NCBI GenBank assembly: GCA_008638375.1
Contig: CM018048.1
Span: 5,240,089 to 5,304,088, forward strand
Direction: 5' to 3'
DNA length: 64,000 nt
Origin: Nyssa sinensis
Lineage: Eukaryota; Streptophyta; Magnoliopsida; Cornales; Nyssaceae
This document shows positions 10,461 to 21,672 of this stretch, piece by piece. The notes below the pieces were generated by a model. It saw only the letters and a program-made list of their open reading frames with translations. It ran no database searches and was not told the origin of the DNA. The position numbers were made by a program, and so were the translations under genes. How positions within the stretch are numbered: position 1 is the stretch's first letter; every line of letters starts with the position of its first letter.

Positions 10461-11747
10461 CTACAATAGACCAGGCATATACCAGATGGAAGTAGACAGA
10501 GATGAATTAGAATCAATTGGAAAGAAAGATTTTATAGTCCCATCCTCTAAGCTGAATACACTAAAGTCTCTCAAAGTTTGCAGATCACTAGCGTTAACAA
10601 ACAATTTTGCGAAACTTTCATGGGTAAAGTAAATGCAGTTTCCCATAAATCCAGAGAAATGCCTCGCTGAGAGGGAGATGCCATTGCTTGTGCCCACGAA
10701 TAACATCTGATCACCTAAGCTGTCTACTTTAATCCAACGAGGACCACTTGGATCTAACTTGAACACCTCAAACATAGTAGTGATAGGAGAAAGAGAAGAC
10801 TGTTCCAAAGAAAAATTCCAGTGTCTGACAACCATCAACAGCTCCCCACAAGATTCTACCAAATAGATAAACACATCCTTCGGAAACAAGGGATCATAGC
10901 CTTCAGGACAGGGCATGTTCAGTTTTGTTCCTTTTGGATGGCGACCCAACTCAATAAGTATGAGATCATAACCATCAGTTACGACATATAGATGGTCATT
11001 GTAGAATATAATATCTCTATAAGCAACGGACAATTGACTATTTTCAAAATAAGTCCAAGCCTGATCCCCAGGTCTACAAAAGACCAGGAAAGAATAATTA
11101 TAAATAGCAGCAATGACACAGTCGTTATTTGCCAACTCAATATCACTTCTATTAGAAGCAGTCAGAGGAATAGCAGGGGGAGACATTAACATGGCCTTAC
11201 CAATGTATACTGTGCATAACCCTTTTTGGGTGTAAGTACAATGAGTGAAATTAGGAAGCTTGGTCTCTGATGGAAGCTGAATTCGAGACCTTGAAAATGG
11301 ATTCAAAAGGAAATTCTCTCCACTGTGATTTGTCATTATTAACCACCCCCAGGAAGATCCACAACATTGAACACCGTGAACCTCCGGCAACTTCAGCTTG
11401 AAAACTTTTCCATGGGAGAGACTGAAAAATCCATGATGACCATCCTGGAAGTTGTTGGAGAAGAGCAGTAGCCACGGGAGCTGTTGCAAGCAGAAGTTTT
11501 GGTTTTGTTTTGCAGCAATAGCTATGGATCTCCAAGACTTGCAAACTGCACCGAAGCAATGATAATCTGCAATGTCAAGCTTCTGAATTATAAGCTCCCT
11601 AATTTCTGTTGGAAGTGCAACTAGCATGTCATCGTAGTTTGATGCCACATTCAACTCCTTTCTTTCATTATCAGAAGTTGAGTTATTACTGATGATTGAC
11701 AATGGGCGAACACCATTTCTTTCTTTCATGGCTGATATTGGTAGCAT
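10461..11747 (-). CDS. F-box protein with DUF295/KIB1-4 beta-propeller domain
   Basis: An intact 428-codon ORF. Its first ATG is at 11747; upstream codons in the same frame have no ATG. The F-box is at about residues 44-85 (ALPTEIRELIIQKLD, then FGAVCKSWRSIA). The remainder matches the plant DUF295 / KIB1-4 beta-propeller type (WGWLIMTNHSGENFLLNPFS near the start of the propeller, DIIFYNDHLYVVTDGYDLIL in the middle, NCIYFTHES near the end). Members of this family are thought to be substrate receptors of SCF ubiquitin ligases, acting in nucleus or cytosol; the substrate cannot be told. No intron in the coding part and no signal peptide. The leader probably contains an intron, because a strong minus-strand donor context (TTACAGGTATTT) lies at about 12950. 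The nearest gene is far away, so no operon-like link applies. Confidence 0.88.
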   Translation of the reverse strand: MLPISAMKERNGVRPLSIISNNSTSDNERKELNVASNYDDMLVALPTEIRELIIQKLDIADYHCFGAVCKSWRSIAIAAKQNQNFCLQQLPWLLLFSNNFQDGHHGFFSLSHGKVFKLKLPEVHGVQCCGSSWGWLIMTNHSGENFLLNPFSRSRIQLPSETKLPNFTHCTYTQKGLCTVYIGKAMLMSPPAIPLTASNRSDIELANNDCVIAAIYNYSFLVFCRPGDQAWTYFENSQLSVAYRDIIFYNDHLYVVTDGYDLILIELGRHPKGTKLNMPCPEGYDPLFPKDVFIYLVESCGELLMVVRHWNFSLEQSSLSPITTMFEVFKLDPSGPRWIKVDSLGDQMLFVGTSNGISLSARHFSGFMGNCIYFTHESFAKLFVNASDLQTLRDFSVFSLEDGTIKSFFPIDSNSSLSTSIWYMPGLL

Positions 11748-11875
11748 TTGATTGATTAGAGTAAAAAATGTCAGTAGCCACAAAAAAAAAAAAAAAAAAA
11801 AAAGAAAAAGAAAAATACACTGCTAACTAAAGAAGATGTCACAAAATATTGAGGGATGGTTAACACATATATCAG

Positions 11876-11913
<38 letters not shown>

Positions 11914-12741
11914 GAAGATAAATACTGCAAACAAACAAGCACACACTAGGGCGCAAATTGGGAAGTACATACGAATACGCAATTTGAACTTAGACTAGGC
12001 ATTATATAGCACTGCAGAACTGTAGATAAATAAAGGGAAAATTACACTTAATATGAATTCCAAAGGGGAAATCATAAGTGCACTCAATAATTTCAGAAAT
12101 TTTCATTTAACCTGACATGGCTTAGGCTGATGTGCTAGCATATAGTGAACCCAGTAGCACAAAGTGAAGTGAACTGCTGAGTGTAAATTTTTCAAGCCCA
12201 CTGATAATTTGTCATTGAAAGTTCATGTTAAGTATAAATTTCACATATATTTATCCCATATAACATGCAAAAACAAATTATCAATTAACTAAACAATGCT
12301 TGAACAAAATCAACTTCTTAACAAGATAAATCTGCAAGCAGTGCAGTAGATAAATTATTTATTAAAATTCAAAAACAGATTATCTATTAATTAAACATTG
12401 CCCCAACAAAATCAACTTCTTAACAAGATGAACCAAGCCAGTTGATGCATTTACACATATATCAAAATGAAACTCTTAGCAACATACATCAGATATAATT
12501 TCTAGACCTCTATATGAACGCAAATTCACTCCTTTCTTTAATCCACTTGTATTCATAAAAAAATTAATAATCATATTTGAATTCTAATTATGTTAAATTT
12601 TCCTAGAAATATTTCCCCTCAAAACAAACAGAGTCACAAGAAGCCTACATAACAAAATTATTCAGTTTCATCTGTTGATGGGCTCTGATACATTAGATAG
12701 ACTTGTAATAGAAGAAAACAAAAACCAAAAATTATGTATAT

Positions 12742-12780
<39 letters not shown>

Positions 12781-13030
12781 CCTTGTATTTTCTTTGTTAT
12801 TGTTATTGTTGTTGGGTTTGGTTTGGTTTGTAATGTAATGTAAAGTAATGAGATTGATTGTATAATACATATTTTTTTTAAAAAATGAGAATATATATAT
12901 ATATAGATATATATCAGAAAGAAGAAAATTCGACAGTGAACAAGGAAAAAATACCTGTAAGACGATGAAGTATTTTGCCAGCAACGATCTGGAAACAAGT
13001 TTGAGCGATCAATAGATTTTGCTTCTGAAA
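11748..13030 (-). other. F-box gene leader region: probable 5' UTR intron with microsatellites
   Basis: Between the start codon and a likely leader exon at about 12953-13020 (minus) the DNA is A+T-rich and non-coding. It contains a poly-A run at 11781-11802 and (TA)n tracts at 11879-11910, 12745-12776 and 12893-12914. A minus-strand donor (ACAG then GTATTT) sits at about 12951, and an acceptor-like TTAGTTAGCAG at about 11820. The splice is inferred from motifs only. Short ORFs across the TA tracts are low-complexity artefacts. Confidence 0.45.
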
Positions 13031-13604
13031 ATTATTTGTAATGGGAGCAATAATCGTGATTCGCCCTTTAATCGAATTCACGGTACTTGTCCTGCTCCAC
13101 CTATAACTGTGTTTTGACTTTTTAATCCTATCTTTTATGAAGAAAAAAAAATTAAAAAAATATTAAGATTTATCCCTTCAGAATTTTTTATATTTTCAAA
13201 AGTCTCCCTCAAATATTAATTCTCCGAATTTAGTCTTTAAATCCACCACTACTGCTAATATTGAATTTTATTTTATTTTATTTTTAATATATCTTTCCCA
13301 AAATAAAATTACAAGCATCTTCATGAGTAAATCAAAGTGCGGTTCAAATTTAAATTTATAATCAAAATTTTAAATTTTTTTTTTGTAATAGTAGACTCAA
13401 ATTCATTTAACTCAAACTTAAATTCAAATTTATAAAATATTATTTATAAATTTAAATTTAAAATGATTAAATATAACTTATAAATTGCCGAAGAACATCA
13501 AATTAAAATGAGACTTTTACTCAAATTTAAATAAATTTTTGAATTATTATTGAAAATGGTCTTGCAAGCAACAATATATTGTTATAAATGTGTGGGTTGC
13601 ATGT
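13031..13604. other. A+T-rich intergenic DNA, probable F-box promoter side
   Basis: No coding potential. It is mostly A/T with short inverted AT words such as AAATTTAAATTT. I see no further recognisable element. Confidence 0.4.
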
Positions 13605-13612
13605 CTTTTTAT

Positions 13613-14137
13613 TAGGGGTGTCAATTCGTGTTGTCGTGTCGTGTTTGAGTCGTGTCAAGGCATACATATTTGAAAATATGTGTGTACCCTAACCCGACAC
13701 TATTAACTAATTGTATCAAGTTTCGAAACCCAAACTCAACCCATTTATTAAACAGGTTACACGTGTCGACATGCTTAATCCGTTTATTTTAATTTGTTTA
13801 TTTTTTAAATAAAAAAAATTTACTTATCTTTTAATATTTATAGATAATTTTCAAGTTTAGTAACTTTGGATATGGGCTAAATCAAAGTAGAAACCTCTTT
13901 TATAAATAAAAAATTTCAAAACCTTAATAAATATTTGATGTGAGACGAATTACCTTAACTCATAATATATTTTATAATTAAACGTGTTAAGTCGTGTTAA
14001 ACGAGTTGATACTAGTAAAACTCAAACATGACCTGTTTATTAATCGTGTTATACGTGTTAACCCGTTTATGACCCAAACCCATTTATGCTAAACCCAAAC
14101 CCGTTAACTCATGTCGTGTTAAAAATTGACACCCCTA
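13613..14137. mobile_element. hAT-type MITE (525 bp) with 8-bp target duplication
   Basis: The terminal inverted repeats TAGGGGTGTCAATT and AATTGACACCCCTA are perfect over 14 bases. They are flanked by the 8-bp direct repeat CTTTTTAT at 13605-13612 and 14138-14145. An 8-bp duplication with TAGGGGTGTCAA-type ends is typical of hAT superfamily non-autonomous elements. The inside is non-coding and rich in CGTGTT/AACACG words in both orientations. Confidence 0.92.
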
Positions 14138-14145
14138 CTTTTTAT

Positions 14146-14860
14146 TGGGGCTTGAGTGACTTAGGAAGAGATTTCCTTTGACAATTGTCAACAGAGATCC
14201 ATCAAAACCAACTTATGATTTAGATAATTTAGATTTTTATTTTCCTTTGTTACATATACATAATTACACACATCTATTTATATATAAATATGTATATAGA
14301 CCATACATGTGCACATGTCATGCTTTCTTCAACTAAACACATGTGGCTAGTTACTTATTAGCTTCAGGTTAGATGGTATTCAATCATATCTAGTTGCCTT
14401 TTAGTCACTAGTTAGCCGTAGGTTTTTCTTAATTGCTTAAATTTTCACTTAACATTGCTCAATTATTGTCATTATTTATGTGTAATTACACTAATTGTGT
14501 AATTCTCTCACTTAATAGTCTTTTCACTAATTGAGCCATTGGGGTGTTACAAATGTCATTAGCAAGAAAAAGCATCATTTAGAGGCAAGGGTTTGAAATT
14601 TGAATTCCTCTCCTGACTTGTCATCGCCTTTTTACTCCAAAGACTCTAATAGATCTTGTAGTAGACAATGTCTCAAATAATAGTTTTGTACGAAGACCAT
14701 CATGTAGGAATCTTGAGAAAAGAAAGATATAGATCACAAAAAAACACCATGGAAATGCCAATTGTTGTGGATCTCTTAAAAGAAATGATGGAGGGAAAAA
14801 TGATAAGTGAAGCAACCTACATGTAGGTAATTGAAGAGAAAGCATGCTATATCCAAAGAT
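14146..14860. other. Intergenic DNA, no supported gene
   Basis: A+T-rich. A short phrase at 14590-14615 (aggcaagggtttgaaatttgaattcc) recalls a worn tRNA-type B box, too weak to call. The minus-strand open frame at 14621-14863 has no recognisable domain. Confidence 0.4.
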
Positions 14861-15081
14861 CATACGAAGCTACGACTTTAATAATAATTGATGAATCGTG
14901 TTGGTCTTCCATTTTATACTGACCTTTCCATGCAATTGGATAATTCTTCCACTTCCAATACACACAATCAATACTTCCCAACATCCCAACAAACCCATAT
15001 TCCTCACCTTAAGATAGCAATCTAGATATATCGTTCTTGTTTGGTGATCTCAAGTATTCCTCACCAAAAATTTCAACCACA
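14861..15081 (-). pseudogene. PIF/Harbinger nuclease (ALP1/HARBI1-like) fragment, middle part
   Basis: On the minus strand it reads EIFGEEYLRSPN, then GEEYGFVGMLGSIDC, NYPIAWKGQYK and VASYDLWI-stop-HAFF. That is the diagnostic order of the plant PIF/Harbinger DDE nuclease, with the first catalytic aspartate in GSIDC. It contains in-frame stops and lacks the N- and C-terminal parts. It is cut at 15081 by the solo LTR, and the preceding codons resume at 18976 on the far side. Confidence 0.8.
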
Positions 15082-15469
15082 GATTTTGTAATACCCCAAA
15101 CCGAGATAGACCGGGTCAACTAGCGTAAAATCAAAATATAAACCGAGCACTTACTTTAACGAGATTATTGTACAATATTTTACGACACACAAAACATCAA
15201 AAACCCGATAGTCATTGTAGACAATCCTGAATACCCGGATAGCACCCAAGCGAGCCACGAATATCTATTGAAACAGATTTTGTAATACCCCAACCCGAGA
15301 TAGACCGAGTCAACCAACGTAAAACAGAAATGTAAACCGAGCACGTACTTTAACAAGATTATTGTACAATATTTTACGACACACATAACATCGAAAACCC
15401 GATTGTCATTGTAGACAATCCTGAATACCCGGATAGCACCCAAGCCAGCCACCAATATCTATTGAAACA
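15082..15469. repeat. 194-bp tandem duplication covering the target site and LTR start
   Basis: Unit 1 is 15082-15275 and unit 2 is 15276-15469. Each begins GATTT-TGTAATACCCC and ends CTATTGAAACA. They differ at about 18 positions by eye. Because each unit includes the 5-bp target sequence GATTT, the duplication happened after the retrotransposon inserted. Confidence 0.9.
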
Positions 15470-15977
15470 TGTGTACATATATGTATACATATATATGTGC
15501 ATATATGGGTATGTATATATATCTATGTGTGTATGTAGATTAATATGTATATAATATGAGTATATGTATGTATATACATGTAGTTGTACATGTATATAGG
15601 TGGGTATATATATATATATGTTAGTATAAATATTTACAAGTATATGTAAGTATATAAATGTTGTATATACATGTGTATATGTACAAAATATGTATATAGT
15701 ATGTATATATATATATATATATATACATATGAAATATGCTGAAGTGTATATATAGATACATGTAAATGCATGGAAGCAAGAAAGAAAAAGGGATACACAA
15801 CACACTGTCGGCAGTGTTTGTGTATCCAGTGTGTGTATAAATGTATATTATATATATATATATAATACAAAATATCCTATGCCATAAATGCTCAGAAACA
15901 AAAGAAAAAATAAAGCTGTAATTTGAAAATGAAAAGTTAGAAAAGGGGGAAAGTAGAAGGGAGAGTCAAAAAAAGTG

Positions 15978-16025
<48 letters not shown>

Positions 16026-18970
16026 AAGAAACCAAGGAGGGGCGGTGGAACTTTGTTATAAAAAAAAGTGCATGCATTGCATGCTTGAGGAGGAAAACAG
16101 AAGGAGAAAAGAAAAGGAAGAAGAAGAAGAAAATGAGAGGAAAGAGGGGCAACAACAGAGGTGAGTTTTAAAATTTTCCTCGGTAATTCATTTTTGAGTT
16201 TATTTAAACATGCATGGAACTAGTATATAATGGTATAACATTAATCTAGAGGGAAAAAGAGGAAGTTGGGAACAAACTGTAAGAGAAATGATGAAGAAAT
16301 GAGGGAGAGGGAAGGATAATCGGAAAACTGAAAAATATAAAATTTGTAACTATTTAATTAGTTTTGGAAGCCCAAAATGCTATCTAAGTGCTTTAAAAGA
16401 ATTTTAAAACAGTTTAGAAATGAAGAGGGGTTCGAAAACTGCATGAAAAATCGAGTTTGAAAAATAGTATTTTGCAGATTCCAATCACCGTCGCCAAAGA
16501 AGGTGACTGGAGCCTTGCCGAAAAATCGCGAGGAAGATGACACTGTTCACGGGTCGGGTCAGAACCCAACCCACCGCACGATTGGATCTTATTAAAACGG
16601 CATAGTTTTACTGTTTAATTAAGTTGGGACGGGGGTGGTTGGTTACAGAATTTATAAATTGACTTATTAAACCCTATCTAGGACAAGGTTATCCTATATA
16701 GGTATTACTCCTATCCACTGTTTTGTTAGAATTCAATTAGAAAAAAAAAAAAAAGAACGAAAGAATTGTGGTCAAGGGAATTCGAACCCCTGACGCGCGT
16801 GAGCCAAGGATTCTAAACCAACCAGGGTAACCACAATGCCACTGAGGCACGTGTGGTCACATTCTCATTCAAATAATATATATATATATTTATTATAATG
16901 AATTAAATTAATTAATTATTAAGATAATTTTCGATGTCCAATTTAGACTAGTAAATAGTGCTTTCTTTATGTAATGGGCATTCTAAAGCCAATGGAAGGG
17001 TCTATTTCACAAGACGGAGTCCCGAAAAATAAAGACTCGTAAAAGTGCCAATTTACCATATTGCCCCTAGTGAAACCCAAACCCAAACTGAGAACTATAA
17101 AAGCCTAAACCTATTCTGTTTGACATTCCGGACTCAATTATAGAGTCCATTTTTCCAAATAAGATACCTATGATATGGATATGCATGAATTGACTAAATT
17201 AGGGCAATAGGCCATATGTAGTATTAACTGAAATGTGTTTACTGAATGAGAAGGAAGTCAAAGGGGAAGGAAAAGGTTTCGCAGTACTGAGTTAGGACAC
17301 GATATTAAAGGTAAGTAAATCTCGGATCTCTTACATGTGGTATTCTCAGCCATTTTGTTTCTCTACTGCCAAGTTATACTCCATTATGTACCAGATGTTT
17401 ATTGTTTCCACATTATGATACTTTTCCTATCTTGTGGACCTCATTGACTATTACATCTTGATCATTATAATACAAATTTTTTGCAATGCCTTGAAATACT
17501 TATTGCTATGTTCTTATTGAGATGACCAATATTCCACATATGTACACTTTTCTTAGAACTGTACATGATCATGATATGTATTGTATGCCAGAGTTGTGCT
17601 CAGTCACAACGTCCATCTAATGATTGTGAGTGCCTGGAGTTGTGATTCATCACAATGTCCATCTGATTCATAGATACTACTGAACTACTGATCGAAGGAC
17701 ATGATATATATAAAGAGTTCTAAGGCTATCCAAGAAAACCTGGACAAGAACTTCTGAAGGTATATATGTCGGGCTTTTCTGTTGACATAATATATAAAGA
17801 ACTCTAGGGATATCTAGGAAAACCTGGACAAGTGCTTCTGAAGGTATGCCGGGCCTTTCTGTTGACAGTATCTATTCTGATAGTATTCATATCATTCTAT
17901 TGATATTCTGTTATACCATCTATTGGTATTCTGATGATGCACTTTGAGGTTATTGAAAACCCATATCATTTATTGATCTTCTGATGTTGCACTCTTGGAT
18001 TTTATCTTATGCTTTGCAAGCTTGTCTAGGACACGCTTGGTGATGTATTCTTTGGATATCTACTGTTACGTTGTTGATATGCTTATATACCTATCTTAAG
18101 GATTGCGGCAGTAATATTATTGTTTAGACCCAACCCCATTGTTGACGTGATTTTCTTATCACGAGATGTGTCTTTTTAGACATAAGGGTCATTTATGATG
18201 ATTCTCATTTTTAGCCACTGGCTATTGAGATATTCTATTCTTGACTGATTATGTGACAACCTACTTTATTCTTGATTGGCTATTGTCTATGATGACGTCC
18301 TACAGGTTATTGTGATATTCATTTTATTGGCCATTACGGCATTCTACTAGTTATAGATTTTTCCATTCTATTGAGTGTTGAGATATTCCTTTCTATTGAT
18401 CATTGAGATGTTCTATTCTATTGGCTATGTTGATATTCCATTCCATTGACTATTGAGATGTTCTATTCTACTCGTTATGTTGATACTCCATTTTATTGAC
18501 TGTTGAGGTGTTCTCCTTTATTGGCTCTAGTAGCATTCCATTTCATGACTGACTATCATGTTATCACATCCTTATTGTGTTCTTTCTATATTAACCCTGA
18601 CCCATGGCAGAGAGAAGAGAATTTATTTACTGAGCTTCGTTAGCTCACCCAACTTATATATCTATTTTAGGAAGAAATGTTGTGAGACAACAGTAGGAAC
18701 TCAAGGAACATAGGAGAGCATTTTGGTAATGCAATAGAGAAGATGTTATAGCTTCTCCCATGTATTTGCCACCTAAGAGTGATGTGATGTTGATTCATTT
18801 TGATATATGTAGAACCATATTATGTTTAAATAAAGATTTTCGCTGATTTACTGTTTAAGTTTCATATTATACATTGTTGTCATTGATACAAAGAAAGAAA
18901 AAAGTAGGGATGGCCATAGGGTCGGCCCCGCGATACGAGATCCGCATAGGATGGGTTTTGGGTCGTGATA
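15087..18970 (+). repeat. Solo LTR A of a Tekay/Del-like chromovirus, target duplication GATTT
   Basis: It starts TGTAATACCCC at 15087 and ends GGGTCGTGATA at 18970. The 5-bp repeats GATTT (15082-15086 and 18971-18975) flank it, and no internal retroviral coding region is present, so it is a solo LTR left by LTR-LTR recombination. It contains a long TATA/TGTA-rich microsatellite (15470-15870), a (GA)n tract (15980-16018), a tRNA-like insertion (16770-16853), an 80-90 bp duplication (about 17700-17870) and a minisatellite rich in 'ttctattg' (18220-18560). The final T-A instead of C-A is a point change from the usual end. Confidence 0.9.
16770..16853 (-). repeat. tRNA-like segment inside solo LTR A
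   Basis: On the minus strand an A-box-like GTGCCTCAGTGGCATTGTGG is followed by a B-box-like GGGTTCGAATTCCC about 40 bases later, the spacing of a pol III internal promoter. A-rich and AT-rich tracts lie on both sides. It is not a functional tRNA, since no anticodon arm or acceptor pairing is convincing. It is best read as a SINE head or a tRNA-derived segment captured by the LTR. Confidence 0.6.
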
Positions 18971-18975
18971 GATTT

Positions 18976-19060
18976 AACAAACCATCTCCAATTAAGGTAC
19001 TGTCACATCTCTAATCTAGCCCTCTATAGAATCCAGGGTACAACCGACCGAAATGGTCTT
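18976..19060 (-). pseudogene. PIF/Harbinger nuclease fragment, continuation across solo LTR A
   Basis: The minus strand gives YLNWRWFVK, which joins SVVEIFGEEYLRSPN at 15081 once the LTR and one target copy are removed. This matches the family phrase before the EEYLR motif. The rest of the upstream gene is too eroded to follow beyond about 19060. Confidence 0.65.
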
Positions 19061-19496
19061 CAGAACGGAATCAAATGAGTTATATGAGAGTTTTTTTCCT
19101 TCTTTTATTGTGGAAGTGTCACGTATACAATTTTAAATTAATCTAAATAAATACAACCACATTTGATCAAAGCATATCTCAATTCTCTTACAGTAATGTG
19201 TTAATAATTTACTCCTCAATCCCTTGGTAAGATACAGGTGATCAACGTGTGCTGACGTACTAATTCTACATTTGTACCCTTGCCCCATTTTTCCTCATCA
19301 GTGGCAAAAACCTTTCTTGCCATCTCTTGGATCAACATCCTGAACAACCATTACTACTGATATTGGCAAGCTTTGAGGCTATTTATCTCGCCTCCACAAA
19401 TTTTGCATCTGCAACACTATTTTTTAATTTATCACTAGCATAACTTTTAGACTGTTAAGCTTCATTCCCTTTCAAGCTTTGATAAGCTTTACTCTA
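19061..19496. other. Spacer between two solo LTRs
   Basis: Probably further decayed transposon sequence. The minus strand has a short readable stretch (MARKVFATDEEKWGKGTN, about 19260-19330) that I cannot assign. Confidence 0.35.
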
Positions 19497-21117
19497 TGTA
19501 ACATCCCGACCCAATTAAGTAAAGCAATTAACTATAATGATGATTATCATAAGATAATTTGCTAAATAATCATGGACAATTCTACTTAAGACTAATAGTC
19601 TACGAATATGGGAACAAAAATATAAATGACGAGCAAATTACTCGAATTAGAGACAACTAATTTTAAAGAATACGATCTAATGCCAAAAATGTCATAACTT
19701 GATAACAAGTTACGATTAGTGTTAATCGAGGATTAACACATGAGTAGTTATGGAAAATTAGTGCACAAAGTGCACTTAAGCAAGACTAGTGTGATACATG
19801 AATATAAGTGTGTTTAATCAAGATTATCTCAAAAATTATAATAAATTTTTGGGAATAATTAAAGTATAATAAAATACACCAAGGTGAGACTAGTAATACG
19901 TAGATGAAATATGCTTAATCAAGAAACTTTGCAAAAGTTATATAGGACTTTTGTGAGATTTAAAATGCGAAGTTTGAGAATAAATAAAATGCTTTAAAAT
20001 GCAGTATGATGCATGTGTAAAGGAAAAAGAGATAAAAGAGCTTTAAAATGCTCTTACAAAGTCTTGAACCCAAGACCAAGAAAATAAGAAAAAAACTTAT
20101 ACAAAAAGGATAGCCACTAGGATACAAGCACTTTTATGCTATATAGCCCACATGATATATATATATATATATATATATATATCCTAAAAGAATGGGAAAT
20201 TTAGCAAAAAAAAATGACAAATGTTAACTCCTCATTGGACCCCCATTTCAGCCAATTAAATCACATGCAAAATGCTTGCATCATGTATATGTCTTATGTG
20301 TGTATTGCGTGTGGGGGAAAAAATTCAGACACTCCATTTTGGAGTTCGACTAGAAAGAGAAAGAGAGTGAGAGAGAGAGAGAGAGAGAGAGAAGAAGAAG
20401 AAAAAGAATAAAAAGAAGGAGAAGAAGAGAGGGAAACCAGTTGCATGCAGCTTCTGGGAGCCCAAAATGAGGGGGTTAGAAAAAATGATGGAGAAAAAGG
20501 GTTGGAAGAAGGGAGGCCGAAGAGAGAGAATCTAGAGAGAGAAAATAGAGGATCATTGGGAAATCAACTTCAAAACAAAGGTATGACCCAAACCAAATCT
20601 CTCACCTAGTTTCTGTATCTTTTATCAGTGATTTAATGATAAGAGATGGAACATAGAAGCCCTAGAACCAACTCATGCAAGAAATCCTGCCATTAACGGG
20701 TTTCAAGAAATGACCCAGAAATCAACTTGTTGAAAAGTTAAAATGAAACACCAGAACTTAATTTAGATACAAAATGGATCACAATGCAAGTGGATTCACC
20801 CGTTTTGGCTCAAAGATGAGTGAGAAATTCTCTATTACAGTGGAAGGGTGATAATCGAGTTCTGGTAAAACCGAGGCTTTAAGCTTTGTTTTAGGATCGT
20901 AGGATCATAGCCCTAAGGAATTAGGTCACAATGGTTGAAAAATGAACCAATTTGGTGTAAAGAGGAGCAAGAAAATGCAAGAAATGTCAGGCCCTTGTCG
21001 GAGCCCTACTGTGTTTTGATATTTGACGACCCAAAAAAGTAACCAAAATCATAAAATGATGTCGGGGGGCCGAATTCTAGGAGAAAAGTAGTTCAAAACA
21101 ACGCAAAATGGTTATCA

Positions 21118-21360
21118 AAAAACAAACGTCGATGAATGACGTCGCCAGAGAAGGCGATCGACGTCGTTCGACTGACTGGGTTAACCCGTGGTCAACGGAT
21201 CGGGTAAGTCAATATTGATCGGGTTTGGTCTACGAATCTAAACAGTGCAAAATGGTGATCGAAAAATAAACGTCGACGAACAATGTCGCCGGAGAAGGTG
21301 ATCGACGCCGTTCGGTTGACCCGGTTAACCCGTGGTCAACGGGTTGGGTTAGTCAACGTT
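21118..21360 (+). repeat. Duplicated GC-rich block in solo LTR B
   Basis: About 120 bases (aaaacaaacgtcgatgaatg onward, through gttaacccgtggtcaacgg) are repeated in tandem, at about 21118-21220 and 21258-21350. CpG-rich words such as GTCGCC and GATCGACG occur in both copies. Confidence 0.75.
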
Positions 21361-21607
21361 GACTGGGTCTAGTCTACGGGTTTATAGTTTGGGTCAGATT
21401 CGACCCAGGTACGATGACGCAAAACTACGCCATTTTGGGACGTTTTTAATGTCTGAATGGATCTATTTGGTTACGCGATTAGTAGACTAATTTGATAGCC
21501 TTTTCGAGAATAGGGATATCCTATCCCTGATACCATCCTTTATCCGTTGTTTGGATTAAGAATCCTTTGAAAATATATATATATATATATATGTTGTTCC
21601 CATAGAT

Positions 21608-21672
21608 CGAACTAGAGACCTCACCCAAGAGACCCAAACACTTAACCACTGAAGCATAGCCGTTGGCTATTA
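21608..21672 (-). repeat. tRNA-like segment inside solo LTR B
   Basis: The minus strand shows GCTTCAGTGGTTAAGTG (A-box-like) and then CTCTAGTTCGATC (B-box-like). The segment is flanked by (AT)n tracts on both sides. It lies at the same relative place as the tRNA-like segment in LTR A: after the 'atcctat' block and before the tttaatta block. Confidence 0.6.

Noticed and set aside
12658..12998. Tyr/Ile-rich open frames
   Set aside because: They arise from (TA)n repeats in the F-box leader region and have no domain.
15374..15870. Long Tyr/Ile/His-rich open frames on the minus strand
   Set aside because: Product of a TATA/TGTA microsatellite inside solo LTR A.
16770..16853. Functional tRNA gene
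   Set aside because: A- and B-box-like words exist, but there is no consistent cloverleaf, so a tRNA-derived repeat is more likely.
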